The notes under the pieces were generated by a model. It was not told the origin of the DNA. It did not search any database and saw nothing but the letters and a program-made list of their open reading frames with translations. A DNA stretch of 64,000 bases, from contig NZ_MUZU01000003.1 of NCBI RefSeq assembly GCF_002000085.1, positions 248,001-312,000 of the forward strand, read 5' to 3'. Position 1 is the stretch's first letter. The number at the start of each line of letters is the position of its first letter. Below, piece after piece: positions 54,026 through 63,776 of this stretch. The DNA comes from Pseudocolwellia agarivorans (GTDB taxonomy: Bacteria > Pseudomonadota > Gammaproteobacteria > Enterobacterales > Alteromonadaceae). The translations under genes and the position numbers were made by a program.

Positions 54026-54111
54026 GTTCTTAGCGAACAGTTTATTGAATTTTAAGTTTTCCCCATAACTTATTCTTATTTGCCGGTACTTATTGTTATC
54101 GGCTTTTTTTT
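54026..54111 (+). ncRNA. Putative small RNA with Rho-independent terminator
   Basis: From the predicted start near 54026 to a terminator at 54082-54110 (GCCGGTA, loop, TATCGGC, then eight T) the RNA is about 85 nt. A 5' hairpin TGTTC-TTAGC-GAACA is followed by a single-stranded, pyrimidine-rich middle. No ORF with a start and Shine-Dalgarno is seen. In many gammaproteobacteria the spf (Spot 42) gene lies convergent to engB just as here, but I see no clear sequence match to E. coli Spot 42. Confidence 0.5.
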
Positions 54112-54187
54112 GCCTAAAATTTAGTTTTTCCTCTTTAATATCAAGTCAGTATAAAATTCATATTTACTATTCCTGCTTAAACGAACA

Positions 54188-54219
54188 TAAAAAAGCCCTG
54201 CAGTATTATTGCAAGGCTT
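54188..54219 (-). terminator. Terminator of engB
   Basis: AAGCCCTGCA at 54193-54202, then TGCAAGGCTT at 54210-54219. On the minus strand this hairpin precedes a T run. It lies 49 bp after the engB stop. Confidence 0.7.
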
Positions 54220-54268
54220 AGGGAATTACAGGTTGACTATTTATTATTTAATTATGCTCAAATTAGTC

Positions 54269-54922
54269 TTAAATAAGCTCGTCTTGCGCTAAATCTTCAT
54301 CAAAGTCGTCTTCAAACCATGCTTGAATAACCGCAGTCGCTTGTTCTGAACCGGTGCGTTTTAATGATGAAAATGCTTGAACAGTAATATCAGCATTATA
54401 TTCTTTTAGTATCTTTTTCACTTTAAGTACTTCAGTCGCGCTTTGCCCTAAAGATAATTTATCGCACTTCGTCAATAGAGCTAAAATAGGTAATTCGCTA
54501 TCTACTGCCCATTGAATAAGATCTTTATCTAAGTCTTTTAACGGATGACGAATATCCATTAATATCACTAATCCTTTTAGGCATTCGCGTTTTTCTAGGT
54601 ATTCGCCTAGTGCTTTTTGCCATTTCTTTTTCATTTCTAATGGCACTTGCGCAAAACCATAACCGGGTAAATCGATTAAACGTTTGTTTTCTGCGATTTC
54701 AAACACGTTAATTAATTGTGTTCTGCCGGGTGTTTTACTGGTTCGTGCTAAGCTTTTTTGATTAGTTAAGGTGTTCAAAGCGCTCGATTTTCCGGCATTA
54801 GATCGACCAGCAAATGCGACTTCTATCCCCGTATCATCAGGCAACCGACGAATGTCTGGCGCGCTAAGTGTAAATGTCGCTCTGTGTAAATTTATGCTTG
54901 ATGATGACAAGGTAATTTCCAA
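54269..54922 (-). CDS. engB: Ribosome-biogenesis GTPase EngB (YihA/YsxC)
   Basis: 217 residues. G1 is [10 protein letters not shown]3 is DLPGYGFA, G4 is TKCDK and G5 SSLKRTG. EngB is an essential GTPase for 50S subunit assembly. It is chromosomal core and marks the edge of the mobile element; its 3' end faces the small RNA and the transposon right end. Confidence 0.95.
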   Translation of the reverse strand: MEITLSSSSINLHRATFTLSAPDIRRLPDDTGIEVAFAGRSNAGKSSALNTLTNQKSLARTSKTPGRTQLINVFEIAENKRLIDLPGYGFAQVPLEMKKKWQKALGEYLEKRECLKGLVILMDIRHPLKDLDKDLIQWAVDSELPILALLTKCDKLSLGQSATEVLKVKKILKEYNADITVQAFSSLKRTGSEQATAVIQAWFEDDFDEDLAQDELI

Positions 54923-55110
54923 ATACTGTAATAATTATCGCCATTATATCTATTTTTTTCATTTATATTCAAAAAATAGATAAAAAATCACCTTATTTTT
55001 ACTATGTTTATTACACGGTGCAATTATTTGTGTAAAATACTGCCAGTTTTTTTAAACACTTTTTTTTAATTAAGTAAGTTGCTTAGTTAAGGCAAGAAGA
55101 GATCTATTCA

Positions 55111-56349
55111 ATGAAACGTTTTATTTTTTCACTATTAATAATTTTTACAGGTATGAATGTTGCTGCTGCCGCTTCTGGTGATGCTGAAGCAGGTAAAGGC
55201 AAGGTTGCTTTATGTGCTGGATGTCATGGTGCAAATGGCATTAGTGCGAGTGACGCATACCCTAACCTTGCGGGTCAGCATGCTGACTACATTGTTAAAC
55301 AACTTAAAGCGTTAAAAAACAGTACTGACCGTAGCGATCCTGTAATGGGCCCTATGGCTGCAGGTTTATCTGAACAAGACATGGCTGACATTGGTGCATA
55401 CTATAATAGTTTACCTCGTACAGCAGCTGACGCTGGTGCTGCAGGTGGCGATACAGGTGCGAGTGCTGCGGCTCCAGTAGCTAAATACGAACCTGATGCT
55501 GTAGCAGGTAAAAGTTTATACGAGTTAGGCGATGCTTCTCGTAGCATTGGTGCTTGTATTGGTTGTCATGGTAAAGACGGTAACAGTGAAGTACTTATTT
55601 ATCCTAATCTTGCTAAGCAGCATCCTGAATATATTCAAAAACAATTACATAACTTTAAAGCAAATGAAAATCGTTCTAACTACCCGATGAATCAATTTGC
55701 TGGCCAAATGACTGATGAAGAAATTTTAGATATTGGTGCTTACTTTGCTGATACCAAAGCTGTTGCTAACATTAAACCTAAAAAGGTTACTGTAGCAGCC
55801 ATTACTGAAGAAGTATTAGCAGGCGAAAAGAAAGCCGCAGTATGTGCAGCGTGTCATGGCACAGGTGGTAACGCGACTGTGGCGATTTATCCTAAATTAG
55901 CGGGCCAACATGCAAGTTATATTGTTAAGCAATTAAAAGAGCTTAAAAATGGTGACCGTAAAGACCCTGTTATGTCGGGTATGGCTGCTCCTCTTTCTGA
56001 GCAAGACATGGTTGAACTAGCTGCATATTTTTCAGCACAAAAACCTTTAGCAGGTAATGGCAAAGGTTCAGAGCTTGGTAGCAAAATTTATTACGGCGGT
56101 AAAGTTAACCATGTAAACCAATCTGTTACTGCTTGTGTTGCTTGTCATGGCGCTACAGGTAAAGGTATGGCTAACGCTGGTTTCCCTTCATTAGCAAACC
56201 AAAGTGTTGAGTATATTACGTCTCAATTAACCAAGTTTAAATCAGGTGAGCGTGCAAACGACAAATCAAAAATGATGCGTAACATTGCAATGAGCTTATC
56301 TGAAAAAGACATTGATGAGTTGGCTCAGTTTATTGCTACATTAAAATAA
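55111..56349 (+). CDS. Double-length cytochrome c4 (four haem motifs)
   Basis: 412 residues with signal peptide (residues 1-20, ends NVAAA). Four c-type motifs occur: CAGCH, CIGCH, CAACH and CVACH. Normal cytochrome c4 has about 200 residues and two haems; this protein looks like two c4 proteins joined. Repeated blocks such as ADYIVKQLKALKNS/ASYIVKQLKELKNG and YPNLAGQHADY/YPKLAGQHASY confirm internal duplication. c4 carries electrons from bc1 to oxidases in the periplasm. A Pro/Ala-rich linker (GAAGGDTGASAAAPVAK) separates the first domain. Confidence 0.88.
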   Translation: MKRFIFSLLIIFTGMNVAAAASGDAEAGKGKVALCAGCHGANGISASDAYPNLAGQHADYIVKQLKALKNSTDRSDPVMGPMAAGLSEQDMADIGAYYNSLPRTAADAGAAGGDTGASAAAPVAKYEPDAVAGKSLYELGDASRSIGACIGCHGKDGNSEVLIYPNLAKQHPEYIQKQLHNFKANENRSNYPMNQFAGQMTDEEILDIGAYFADTKAVANIKPKKVTVAAITEEVLAGEKKAAVCAACHGTGGNATVAIYPKLAGQHASYIVKQLKELKNGDRKDPVMSGMAAPLSEQDMVELAAYFSAQKPLAGNGKGSELGSKIYYGGKVNHVNQSVTACVACHGATGKGMANAGFPSLANQSVEYITSQLTKFKSGERANDKSKMMRNIAMSLSEKDIDELAQFIATLK

Positions 56350-56364
56350 AACGCCTCTCACTTT

Positions 56365-56395
56365 AAAAAAACAGCATTTTATATGCTGTTTTTTT
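56365..56395 (+). terminator. Terminator after the tetra-haem c4 gene
   Basis: AAAAAACAGCAT, short loop, ATGCTGTTTTTTT: strong hairpin with T run. Confidence 0.85.
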
Positions 56396-56497
56396 ATGCC
56401 TAAATTTATATATTTAATCTTTGTTGTTATTTATCTACGTATTGTTACTATAATTTGCTTTACCTGTTTTAATTATTTAATCACAAGGAATAAGCTA

Positions 56498-57175
56498 TTG
56501 TTTAATAAGTTACCTATTCAAATAAAATTCTTATTTATTAGCTTTTTTATTATTTTTGCACCTTCTTTTGTTGCCAATGCTACCAACACCCTTACCGTTA
56601 ATGTCGTTGACACTAACCAAAAACCATTAGAAAACATGGTGGTATATGTTGAACCAATAGGTCATAAAGTCACATTAAAAAACACCAACACTTTAGAAAT
56701 AGGTCAAGCAAACAAAGCCTTTATTCCTTACATCAGCGTTATGCAATTAGGCAGTAAAGTTAAATTTAATAACCAAGACAATATTACCCATCATATCTAT
56801 TCCCCCGTTGGTGATAATAAGTTTTCCGTCAAAATTCGTTCTGGCCAAGAAGTCATTAAAAACGATTTTAACGAAGCAGGAGAAGTCTCTATGGGTTGCA
56901 ACATTCATGACTGGATGAGTGGTTATATGCTTATTGTAGATACGCCTTTTTTCGCAAAATCGGATAAAAACGGTAATACTGAAATGGTTATCGATAAATC
57001 AGGTCAATATAAAGTAGTGGTTTGGCATCCTCAAATGACAGACATTAATAATAGAATAACCAAAACGATTAACCTAAATAGTGCTATGGCGGTCACTATG
57101 CAGTTATCAAAACCTATGGATGAAATTCCTAGCCAACAAAACGAAGACGACTTCGATTTTTTGTCTGATTATTAA
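56498..57175 (+). CDS. Cupredoxin-like periplasmic protein
   Basis: About 225 residues. I start at TTG 56498, which follows AAGGA by eight bases and gives a signal peptide (FNKLPIQIKFLFISFFIIF, ending VANA); an ATG at 56396 lies in the terminator T run. A cupredoxin-type copper site is visible: His in ITHHIYS, Cys and His in MGCNIHDWMSG, and the Met that follows. Sequences of this type are labelled methylamine-utilisation-like proteins but no methylamine gene is near. Genes for GGDEF-EAL and a barrel follow on the same strand. Confidence 0.72.
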   Translation: MFNKLPIQIKFLFISFFIIFAPSFVANATNTLTVNVVDTNQKPLENMVVYVEPIGHKVTLKNTNTLEIGQANKAFIPYISVMQLGSKVKFNNQDNITHHIYSPVGDNKFSVKIRSGQEVIKNDFNEAGEVSMGCNIHDWMSGYMLIVDTPFFAKSDKNGNTEMVIDKSGQYKVVVWHPQMTDINNRITKTINLNSAMAVTMQLSKPMDEIPSQQNEDDFDFLSDY

Positions 57176-57218
57176 ATAACGATTAACTCATTAATTATAC
57201 GTAAGGTAAAACCTTAAT

Positions 57219-59543
57219 ATGAAAAGCCTACAAACAAAGATATTTCTATTTTTTGTTTTATTACTGTTACTTGTACAGTCAATAGCGCTATGGACCTTAA
57301 TTAAAGGTAATAACGCTCAAGAACAACAAGAAATTAGTAATAGGCTTACTACGGCTAAAACCATATTTACGGAACAGTTTAATAGTCGTCGCGATTATTT
57401 AGCAGCCTTTGCTGAAACTGCCGCAAAAGATTACGGTATAAAAGACGTATTTGAAGATGATACACGTAGCCTACTATTTGCTTTAAATAACCACCGTAAA
57501 CGTATTAATGCAGATCTCGCTATGGCTATTTCAGCTAACGGTAACATAACCGCACAACTGCAAGTTTCTCATCTTGATAATGCGAAAACTAAAGTTCAAA
57601 AAGGTTCTGAACTCGGTAGCCAATTTAAACATACTGATTGGTTAGAAAGCCAAGAAAAGTCACACTTGTATATGCTTGACGGCACCTTGTATCAGTTAAG
57701 TTTATCGCCACTCTCTGTAGGCACTAGCACTATTGGCTGGTTAGCCTTTGGTTTTGAAATTAACCAAACACTAGCGACTCATTTTTTAGAAATTACACGT
57801 TTAGAGGTTGATTTTATTCTTAACCAAAATAATCAATGGTTGCTTATTGCCTCATCAAACCCTGATGCCGACATTAACTTTGCTAAAAACATTGTTAACG
57901 GACAAACTCCTGAGCAATACATAGCGATTGGTGAGTTAATTACAGAGTTTGACGATCAACAATTTGGTTTAGCTATGTACGGTTTAAGAGCCGATATTGT
58001 TAAATTACTGCAAGAACAATGGTGGCAGTTTTTAATTCTTACTTTCATCACGCTATTACTTTCATTAACAAGTGCTTATATTATTGCCGCTTCTATTACC
58101 AAGCCCATTAAACGTTTAGTAAAACAAGCTAAAATGATCGCCCGTGGTGATTATCAGCAAAAAATCGAATTAAAAGACAGCAGTGAACTTGGGCAACTTG
58201 CCGACGAATTTAACCTAATGCAACAAGCTGTACTTACGCGTGAGCAAGAAATTACACACAGAGCGAATCACGACCCTTTAACTGAACTACCCAATCGAAA
58301 TATTTTAGTTAAAACCTTAAACCAGTGTATTAGTAACAAAACCAGCTTTCAGCTATTTCATCTTAATTTAAGTCGATTGAAAGACGTGAACGAAACACTA
58401 GGGCACGACGTAGGCGATTGGCTCATTCAACGTACTGCCGACAGACTAAAAAAACTTTCGCAATTTACCTTATTGTGTCACCTCGGTGGCGACGAATTTA
58501 TTTTACTTTTTGAAAAAAAAGAAAAGCATTCAATTACTGAGCTCGTTAAAAATATTAATACGGCATTAGAAGCCCACTGTGACTACGGTGGAATTAACTT
58601 ACAACTGCAAGTTCGTATTGGTATTTCGTCGTTTCCAGAACACAGCAATGTAGATAAAACACTACTACAAATGGCTGATACCGCTTTACAAAATGCCAGA
58701 AAAAACAACAAAAATTACCAATGTTATGATAAGTCGTTAGATGTAAATAGCGTAGAGCGCCTAAATCTGATTAACGATCTTAAACACGCTATTTCTGACA
58801 ACCAACTAGAATTGCATTATCAACCTAAGCTTGATTTAAAAACCAACATTGTTACTCATGCTGAAGCCCTTGTACGGTGGTATCACCCCACATTAGGCAT
58901 GATACCGCCAGACAGCTTCATTCATATTGCCGAACAAACGGGTCAAATTAATAGCCTAACACGCTGGGTTGTTGCTACTGCATTTAGCCAATCAGCCACT
59001 TGGCGAAAAGACAATATAGACATTAACGTGGCTGTTAATATTTCAGCTGAAAATTTAAAAGAGCCTGATTTTTACGAGTTTATTTGTAATACACTTACCG
59101 CCAATAAAGTACCAGCGAATAAAGTCACCTTAGAGGTTACCGAAAGCGCAGTTGTTGACAACCCTGAATCTGCCATTATGCTACTACAACGTTTTAAAGA
59201 CGCCGGCATAAAAATATCGATAGACGATTACGGCACAGGCTATTCATCGTTAGCCCAGTTAAAACAGCTACCGGTACACGAATTAAAAATAGATAAGTCT
59301 TTTGTGCAACATTTACATGAAGATGAAGACGACCGAATTATTGTAAGATCAACCATTGAATTAGCTCATAATATGGGCTTATCTGTAGTATCAGAAGGAA
59401 TTGAAGACGACTTCGCATTACGCTGGTTAGCAAAACAAGGCTGTGAACTTGGACAAGGTTATTTTATTAGTAGACCTAAACCCACAGACGACTTTACCGC
59501 TTGGATAAAAAAACAAGAAGTATTGAGCGTTGAAAAAGGCTAA
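57219..59543 (+). CDS. Membrane GGDEF-EAL protein with periplasmic sensor and HAMP
   Basis: 774 residues: helix near 8-28, periplasmic double-Cache-like domain (about 30-270), second helix (about 273-293), HAMP (about 294-345), GGDEF (about 350-505) and EAL (about 520-765). The cyclase motif GGDEF (HLGGDEFILLF) and the phosphodiesterase EAL (HAEALVRWYHP) with DDYGTGYSSL are both intact, so it could make or degrade c-di-GMP. It follows the cupredoxin-like gene and overlaps closely with the barrel gene, so a periplasmic signal, perhaps copper or redox state, is likely. Confidence 0.92.
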   Translation: MKSLQTKIFLFFVLLLLLVQSIALWTLIKGNNAQEQQEISNRLTTAKTIFTEQFNSRRDYLAAFAETAAKDYGIKDVFEDDTRSLLFALNNHRKRINADLAMAISANGNITAQLQVSHLDNAKTKVQKGSELGSQFKHTDWLESQEKSHLYMLDGTLYQLSLSPLSVGTSTIGWLAFGFEINQTLATHFLEITRLEVDFILNQNNQWLLIASSNPDADINFAKNIVNGQTPEQYIAIGELITEFDDQQFGLAMYGLRADIVKLLQEQWWQFLILTFITLLLSLTSAYIIAASITKPIKRLVKQAKMIARGDYQQKIELKDSSELGQLADEFNLMQQAVLTREQEITHRANHDPLTELPNRNILVKTLNQCISNKTSFQLFHLNLSRLKDVNETLGHDVGDWLIQRTADRLKKLSQFTLLCHLGGDEFILLFEKKEKHSITELVKNINTALEAHCDYGGINLQLQVRIGISSFPEHSNVDKTLLQMADTALQNARKNNKNYQCYDKSLDVNSVERLNLINDLKHAISDNQLELHYQPKLDLKTNIVTHAEALVRWYHPTLGMIPPDSFIHIAEQTGQINSLTRWVVATAFSQSATWRKDNIDINVAVNISAENLKEPDFYEFICNTLTANKVPANKVTLEVTESAVVDNPESAIMLLQRFKDAGIKISIDDYGTGYSSLAQLKQLPVHELKIDKSFVQHLHEDEDDRIIVRSTIELAHNMGLSVVSEGIEDDFALRWLAKQGCELGQGYFISRPKPTDDFTAWIKKQEVLSVEKG

Positions 59544-59546
59544 CGC

Positions 59547-60800
59547 GTGCAAAAACACTTTATCACTCTTTTATTTACCTTAAGCTTAACAGGACTTAAT
59601 TTTGCTAATGCTTATGAAATGGAAACTACATTTCATGGGGTACTTGATTTAAGAGCAACAGTAACCGACTCCTTAACGGGTAACTATACACAAGGCGGAT
59701 ACGGAAAGTTTGCCCTAAACGATGGCGAAAGCTTTACCCTTGCGCAAGCAGGTGGAGAAATTGCATTAAATTGGGACAATGGTTTAAGTGTTCATGCTGT
59801 GGCTAACGCCTACAAAAACAACGGCGATTTTAAACTAGGCTTAACCGAAGGTTATATAAAATATTCAGGCTTACCCAATGCTTCTGGTTATCGATGGCAA
59901 TCAAAATTAGGCGTGTTTTATCCTAAAATATCTCTCGAAAACAATGCCTACGCATGGGCCAGTAAAAACACCTTAAACTCATCAAGCTTGAATACTTGGA
60001 TTGGTGAAGAAATAAGAGTTTTAGGTAACGAAATCACCCTAACCCGTTTAGGGAGAATAAATAAAGACCCATTCGATTTATCGCTAACCGTTAGCGCATT
60101 TGTAAATAACGACCCTGCAGGCAGCATGCTTTCTTGGCATGGCTGGACCATTAGTAATCGGCAAACCCTTTACACTGAAAAAATACAGCTCCCATACTTT
60201 AAAGCAAGAATGCAAGGCTACGACTTATACGAACAAGCCTCAAGCTCAGATCCTTTTTTAGAAGTAGACGATAGAGTTGGAGGTCATGTTCGAGCTGAAA
60301 TTAAATTCCATAAAAAAGGCGCTATTTCTGCAGGCTATTACAACAACAACGGCAAACCTTATATTGTAGATAATGGTCAATATGCGTGGAAAACTCGCTT
60401 TACTCATATTGATTTAACGTGGTTATTACCACAAGGCATTGTACTAACGAGTCAGTTATTACATGGTGATACACTAATGCAAAGTCCTTTAAAAACCGAT
60501 GTTGTAAATAACGATTACACTAATGGTTATATTGCCCTTTCAAAACGCATTAAAGCCCATAGAATCACCTCACGTATAGAACGATTCAACGTAAAAGATA
60601 ACGACAAAACAGTAGGCGATAACAATACTGAACGCGGTAAAGCATTTACATTAAACTACACCTATCGCCTATCAAAACCTTGGTTTTTATCCACTGAATT
60701 TACTTGGATTGATAGCTACCGCCCAGGACGAATGTATACCAACCAGCCAATCAATTTAACCGAAAGACAACTTGCCTTTGCCGCTCGCTATTTTTATTAA
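59547..60800 (+). CDS. Outer-membrane beta-barrel protein
   Basis: 417 residues starting GTG three bases after the GGDEF-EAL stop; signal peptide ends in LNFANA. The mature part alternates aromatic and polar residues and ends with a terminal Tyr (LAFAARYFY), like an outer-membrane barrel. No family recognised by name. It is the third gene of a cupredoxin, GGDEF-EAL, barrel operon. Confidence 0.78.
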   Translation: MQKHFITLLFTLSLTGLNFANAYEMETTFHGVLDLRATVTDSLTGNYTQGGYGKFALNDGESFTLAQAGGEIALNWDNGLSVHAVANAYKNNGDFKLGLTEGYIKYSGLPNASGYRWQSKLGVFYPKISLENNAYAWASKNTLNSSSLNTWIGEEIRVLGNEITLTRLGRINKDPFDLSLTVSAFVNNDPAGSMLSWHGWTISNRQTLYTEKIQLPYFKARMQGYDLYEQASSSDPFLEVDDRVGGHVRAEIKFHKKGAISAGYYNNNGKPYIVDNGQYAWKTRFTHIDLTWLLPQGIVLTSQLLHGDTLMQSPLKTDVVNNDYTNGYIALSKRIKAHRITSRIERFNVKDNDKTVGDNNTERGKAFTLNYTYRLSKPWFLSTEFTWIDSYRPGRMYTNQPINLTERQLAFAARYFY

Positions 60801-60930
60801 TTTTGTTGAATATACAAGGTAATATATTTAACAATCATTAAATTAGTGTAAAATGCGTTCATCTAGCGATACTAATCGAATTACTTAACCCATGACACGC
60901 TAATTATTAGCGATAAACAGAGAGTCATTT

Positions 60931-61551
60931 ATGAAAAAAATACTTTTGACACTATTATTAGGACTAGGTGCACTTAACACGGCATCAGCTATTGAAGGCG
61001 ACGCTGACGCAGGTAAAAATAAGTCAGCAGTATGTGCAGCATGTCATGGTGTAGACGGTAATGGAGCAGTTGCCATATACCCTAAACTGGCAGGACAAAG
61101 TGCAGATTATATTGCTAAACAACTTGCCGATTTTAAATTAGGTATGTCATCAGGCGGTAAAGAAGGTCGTGCAGATCCAATCATGGGCGGCATGACAATG
61201 GCGTTATCAGAACAAGACATGGCAGACTTAGGTGCATACTTTGCTTCACAAAAAATGGCTCCGGGTTCAGAAACAACAAATGAAACAGGCAAAAAACTTT
61301 ATTTAGGTGGAGATGCTTCTCGTGGAATTACCGCTTGTGTAGCTTGTCATGGTGCTACTGGTAAAGGTATGGAAAAAGCAGGTTTCCCTGTTATTGGCCA
61401 ACAAAGTGCAGCTTACATTAAGTCTCAGCTTGAAAAATTCCGTTCTGGTACACGCGCAAACGATAAAGCAAAAATGATGCGCAATATTGCTATGAAACTT
61501 GAAGACGCTGATATTGAAGCACTAACGCAATATATTGCTTCTTTGAAGTAA
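60931..61551 (+). CDS. Cytochrome c4, di-haem
   Basis: 206 residues with signal peptide (ends TASA) and two c-type motifs, CAACHG and CVACHG. Two similar domains (YPKLAGQSADYIAKQL and FPVIGQQSAAYIKSQL) show the usual c4 duplication. It closely matches the first-and-last haem regions of the tetra-haem paralogue five kb upstream. It is a periplasmic electron carrier. Confidence 0.92.
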   Translation: MKKILLTLLLGLGALNTASAIEGDADAGKNKSAVCAACHGVDGNGAVAIYPKLAGQSADYIAKQLADFKLGMSSGGKEGRADPIMGGMTMALSEQDMADLGAYFASQKMAPGSETTNETGKKLYLGGDASRGITACVACHGATGKGMEKAGFPVIGQQSAAYIKSQLEKFRSGTRANDKAKMMRNIAMKLEDADIEALTQYIASLK

Positions 61552-61573
61552 AAACGTTAACAAAACCAACATT

Positions 61574-61600
61574 AAAACCACTATTTATAGTGGTTTTTTT
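61574..61600 (+). terminator. Terminator after the di-haem c4 gene
   Basis: AAAACCACTA, loop, TAGTGGTTTTTTT. Confidence 0.85.
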
Positions 61601-61768
61601 ATCACTAAAATTTATCTTACTAAATCATACTGTTTTATTTAATATTTCTCCCTAAAAGATCAACAACCTCTAGCAAACCTCAACAAAACTGCTAATATTA
61701 TACAATAACCCTATAAATTTTAATGTATTAAGAAAACAACCTTATACATCACAAACGTGGATCCCTTT

Positions 61769-63304
61769 ATGAATGGACTCAGCAATGAAGTGACATTTTC
61801 TTCAACAGAACAATTAATTTCTATTACTGACTTAAAAGGTGATATTACCTACGTTAATGACAGCTTCTCTCAAATATCGGGATATTCGAGAGAAGAGCTT
61901 ATTGGTCAACATCACAACATAGTTCGCCACCCTGAAATGCCGAAAGCAGCCTTTGAAGATCTTTGGGAGAAACTAAAACGAGGTGATTCATGGCGAGGCA
62001 TGGTAAAAAATCTTTGTAAAAACAAAAAAGATTATTACTGGGTAGACGCTTATGTTACACCTGTATATGAAAACGATAAAATGATTGGTTATCAGTCTGT
62101 ACGCACTTGTCCGACTCAAGCACAGAAAGTTGCAGCAACTAAATTATATGAAAGATTAAACAACGGAAAAGTATTATCTGAATTTTCTGTAAACATTCCA
62201 CTGAAACGCCTTATCGCTATAATGCTTATTACTCTCAGTACCGCATTTATTGGGATAAATTACAGTATATCAGCTGCAATTATTCAGCTTATTAGCTTTA
62301 TTTTATTTATCGCTATTTTTACTGAGGAAATGCTCGTATTACCTAAACAGGTAAAAAATATTAAAGAAAATTACGATAGCCCTTCTCGTTTATTATTCAC
62401 CGGTACCGGTATTAGCGCATTATTAAGTTATCATTCATTTTTACTACAAGCTAAAGTACGTACTATTTTAGGCCGAAGTTATGACTCTGCTACAGTGCTA
62501 ACAAGTTTAGCTTCTGGTCTTTCACAATCATCAGAACACACATTAAGTGGTTTACTTGAAGAAAATAATCAACTAGATCAATTAGCCACAGCCATTACAG
62601 AAATGAGCGCTACCATCAGTGATGTAAGCAAAAGCACAACAGAAGCCCATGATAAAGTAACTGATATTGTTGAGCAGTGTAATCAATCTATTTCAACCAT
62701 TGATGAAAGCGAGATAAAAATTAACAAGCTTTCAAAAGAGGTGGAAAAGGCTTCCTCTAGCGCCCAAAGCTTAGTGAAAGACGCCGGTCACATAGCCAAG
62801 ATAATGGCTGAGATTGAAGGCATAGCCGATCAAACAAACCTGCTAGCGCTTAATGCAGCGATTGAAGCAGCACGTGCGGGTGAGCAAGGAAGAGGCTTTG
62901 CTGTTGTTGCTGATGAAGTAAGAACGCTAGCAAGCAGAACACAGTCAGCCACCGAACACATTAGCCAATCAGTAGTTAAGTTACAAAATACATTAACCTC
63001 TTGGAGTAACATTATGCTGGTAAGCCATGATGATGCCAATAACTGTGTTGCAAATACCAATGAAGCTAAACTGAAGATGAACAGTATAAAATCTATGATA
63101 GATAATGTGAGTGATATTACCGCGCAAATCGCCACTGCTGCTGAAGAACAAAGTGTAGTAGCCAATGAAATCAATCAAAACATTTGTGCTATTGATAATA
63201 TTTCAAAGCAAAATACAGAAAGTGCTGAGCAAGTAAACAAACACAGTATAAAAGTAAACGAAAATGCTAATGCGTTAGAAGCCCTGAGCTCAACATTTCG
63301 TTAG
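61769..63304 (+). CDS. Aer-like PAS chemoreceptor
   Basis: 511 residues from ATG 61769; a GTG four codons upstream is possible. Residues about 15-120 are a PAS domain ([34 protein letters not shown]) like the FAD-PAS of Aer. Two helices (about 150-195) form a membrane hairpin. The cytoplasmic MCP hairpin (about 270-511) contains the signalling tip [19 protein letters not shown]. It should direct motility by redox or oxygen (energy taxis). No methylation-site pentapeptide was traced and no ligand-binding periplasmic domain exists. Confidence 0.92.
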   Translation: MNGLSNEVTFSSTEQLISITDLKGDITYVNDSFSQISGYSREELIGQHHNIVRHPEMPKAAFEDLWEKLKRGDSWRGMVKNLCKNKKDYYWVDAYVTPVYENDKMIGYQSVRTCPTQAQKVAATKLYERLNNGKVLSEFSVNIPLKRLIAIMLITLSTAFIGINYSISAAIIQLISFILFIAIFTEEMLVLPKQVKNIKENYDSPSRLLFTGTGISALLSYHSFLLQAKVRTILGRSYDSATVLTSLASGLSQSSEHTLSGLLEENNQLDQLATAITEMSATISDVSKSTTEAHDKVTDIVEQCNQSISTIDESEIKINKLSKEVEKASSSAQSLVKDAGHIAKIMAEIEGIADQTNLLALNAAIEAARAGEQGRGFAVVADEVRTLASRTQSATEHISQSVVKLQNTLTSWSNIMLVSHDDANNCVANTNEAKLKMNSIKSMIDNVSDITAQIATAAEEQSVVANEINQNICAIDNISKQNTESAEQVNKHSIKVNENANALEALSSTFR

Positions 63305-63309
63305 CCTGT

Positions 63310-63672
63310 ATATACCCGTAACCAATCAAGATGCATATTTCAGAGCACTTGAGCGATATCAATTCAAGGCAATGCTTTGCAATAATGGTCGTTCCCTTAT
63401 AAAAAGCATTAACGACGAAGTGATTTTGCTCAAGCGCTTCTACGATGGGTCTAAAAACAATTTATGCTGCGTTATTAACTTTAGTCAGGTTCCTACATGG
63501 ATGTAGGACATTAGAGTAACGCAGGAGCAGTTACCGAGAATAACCATGACGTAAATTTAATGCCTTGCATACATGGATGTATGTACTTAGATTTTGTTTG
63601 GAACGTAAAATCTGTGCTTAAATTGTTTTTAGTTCCCACTGAAACCTGCATCTTGAATGGTAACGGGTATAT
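63310..63672. repeat. MITE-like element with 34-bp inverted termini
   Basis: Left ATATACCCGTAACC (63310-63323), continuing to 63343, and the right end (63639-63672) read inverted, ATATACCCGTTACC and onward, agree at 30 of 34 positions. Inside are two short palindromes, CCTACATGGATGTAGG near 63491 and CATACATGGATGTATG near 63578. No ORF is visible. It looks like a non-coding inverted-repeat element of the kind found many times in related marine genomes. Copy number cannot be judged here. Confidence 0.72.
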
Positions 63673-63776
63673 GATAAAGAATATGTAGTTTGATCATTTA
63701 AAACAAAACGTACTTTATTATTATTTTTTTATATGTAATATCAAATTTAACATTACATATAATTGAAGAAATACAA

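Noticed and set aside
54026-54111. Naming the small RNA Spot 42 (spf).
   Set aside because: Position and orientation relative to engB fit, but polA is not beside it and the sequence shows no clear match to E. coli Spot 42.
56396-56497. ATG at 56396 as start of the cupredoxin-like gene.
   Set aside because: It lies in the terminator T run and gives two hydrophobic segments; TTG 56498 has a well-placed AAGGA and a normal signal peptide.
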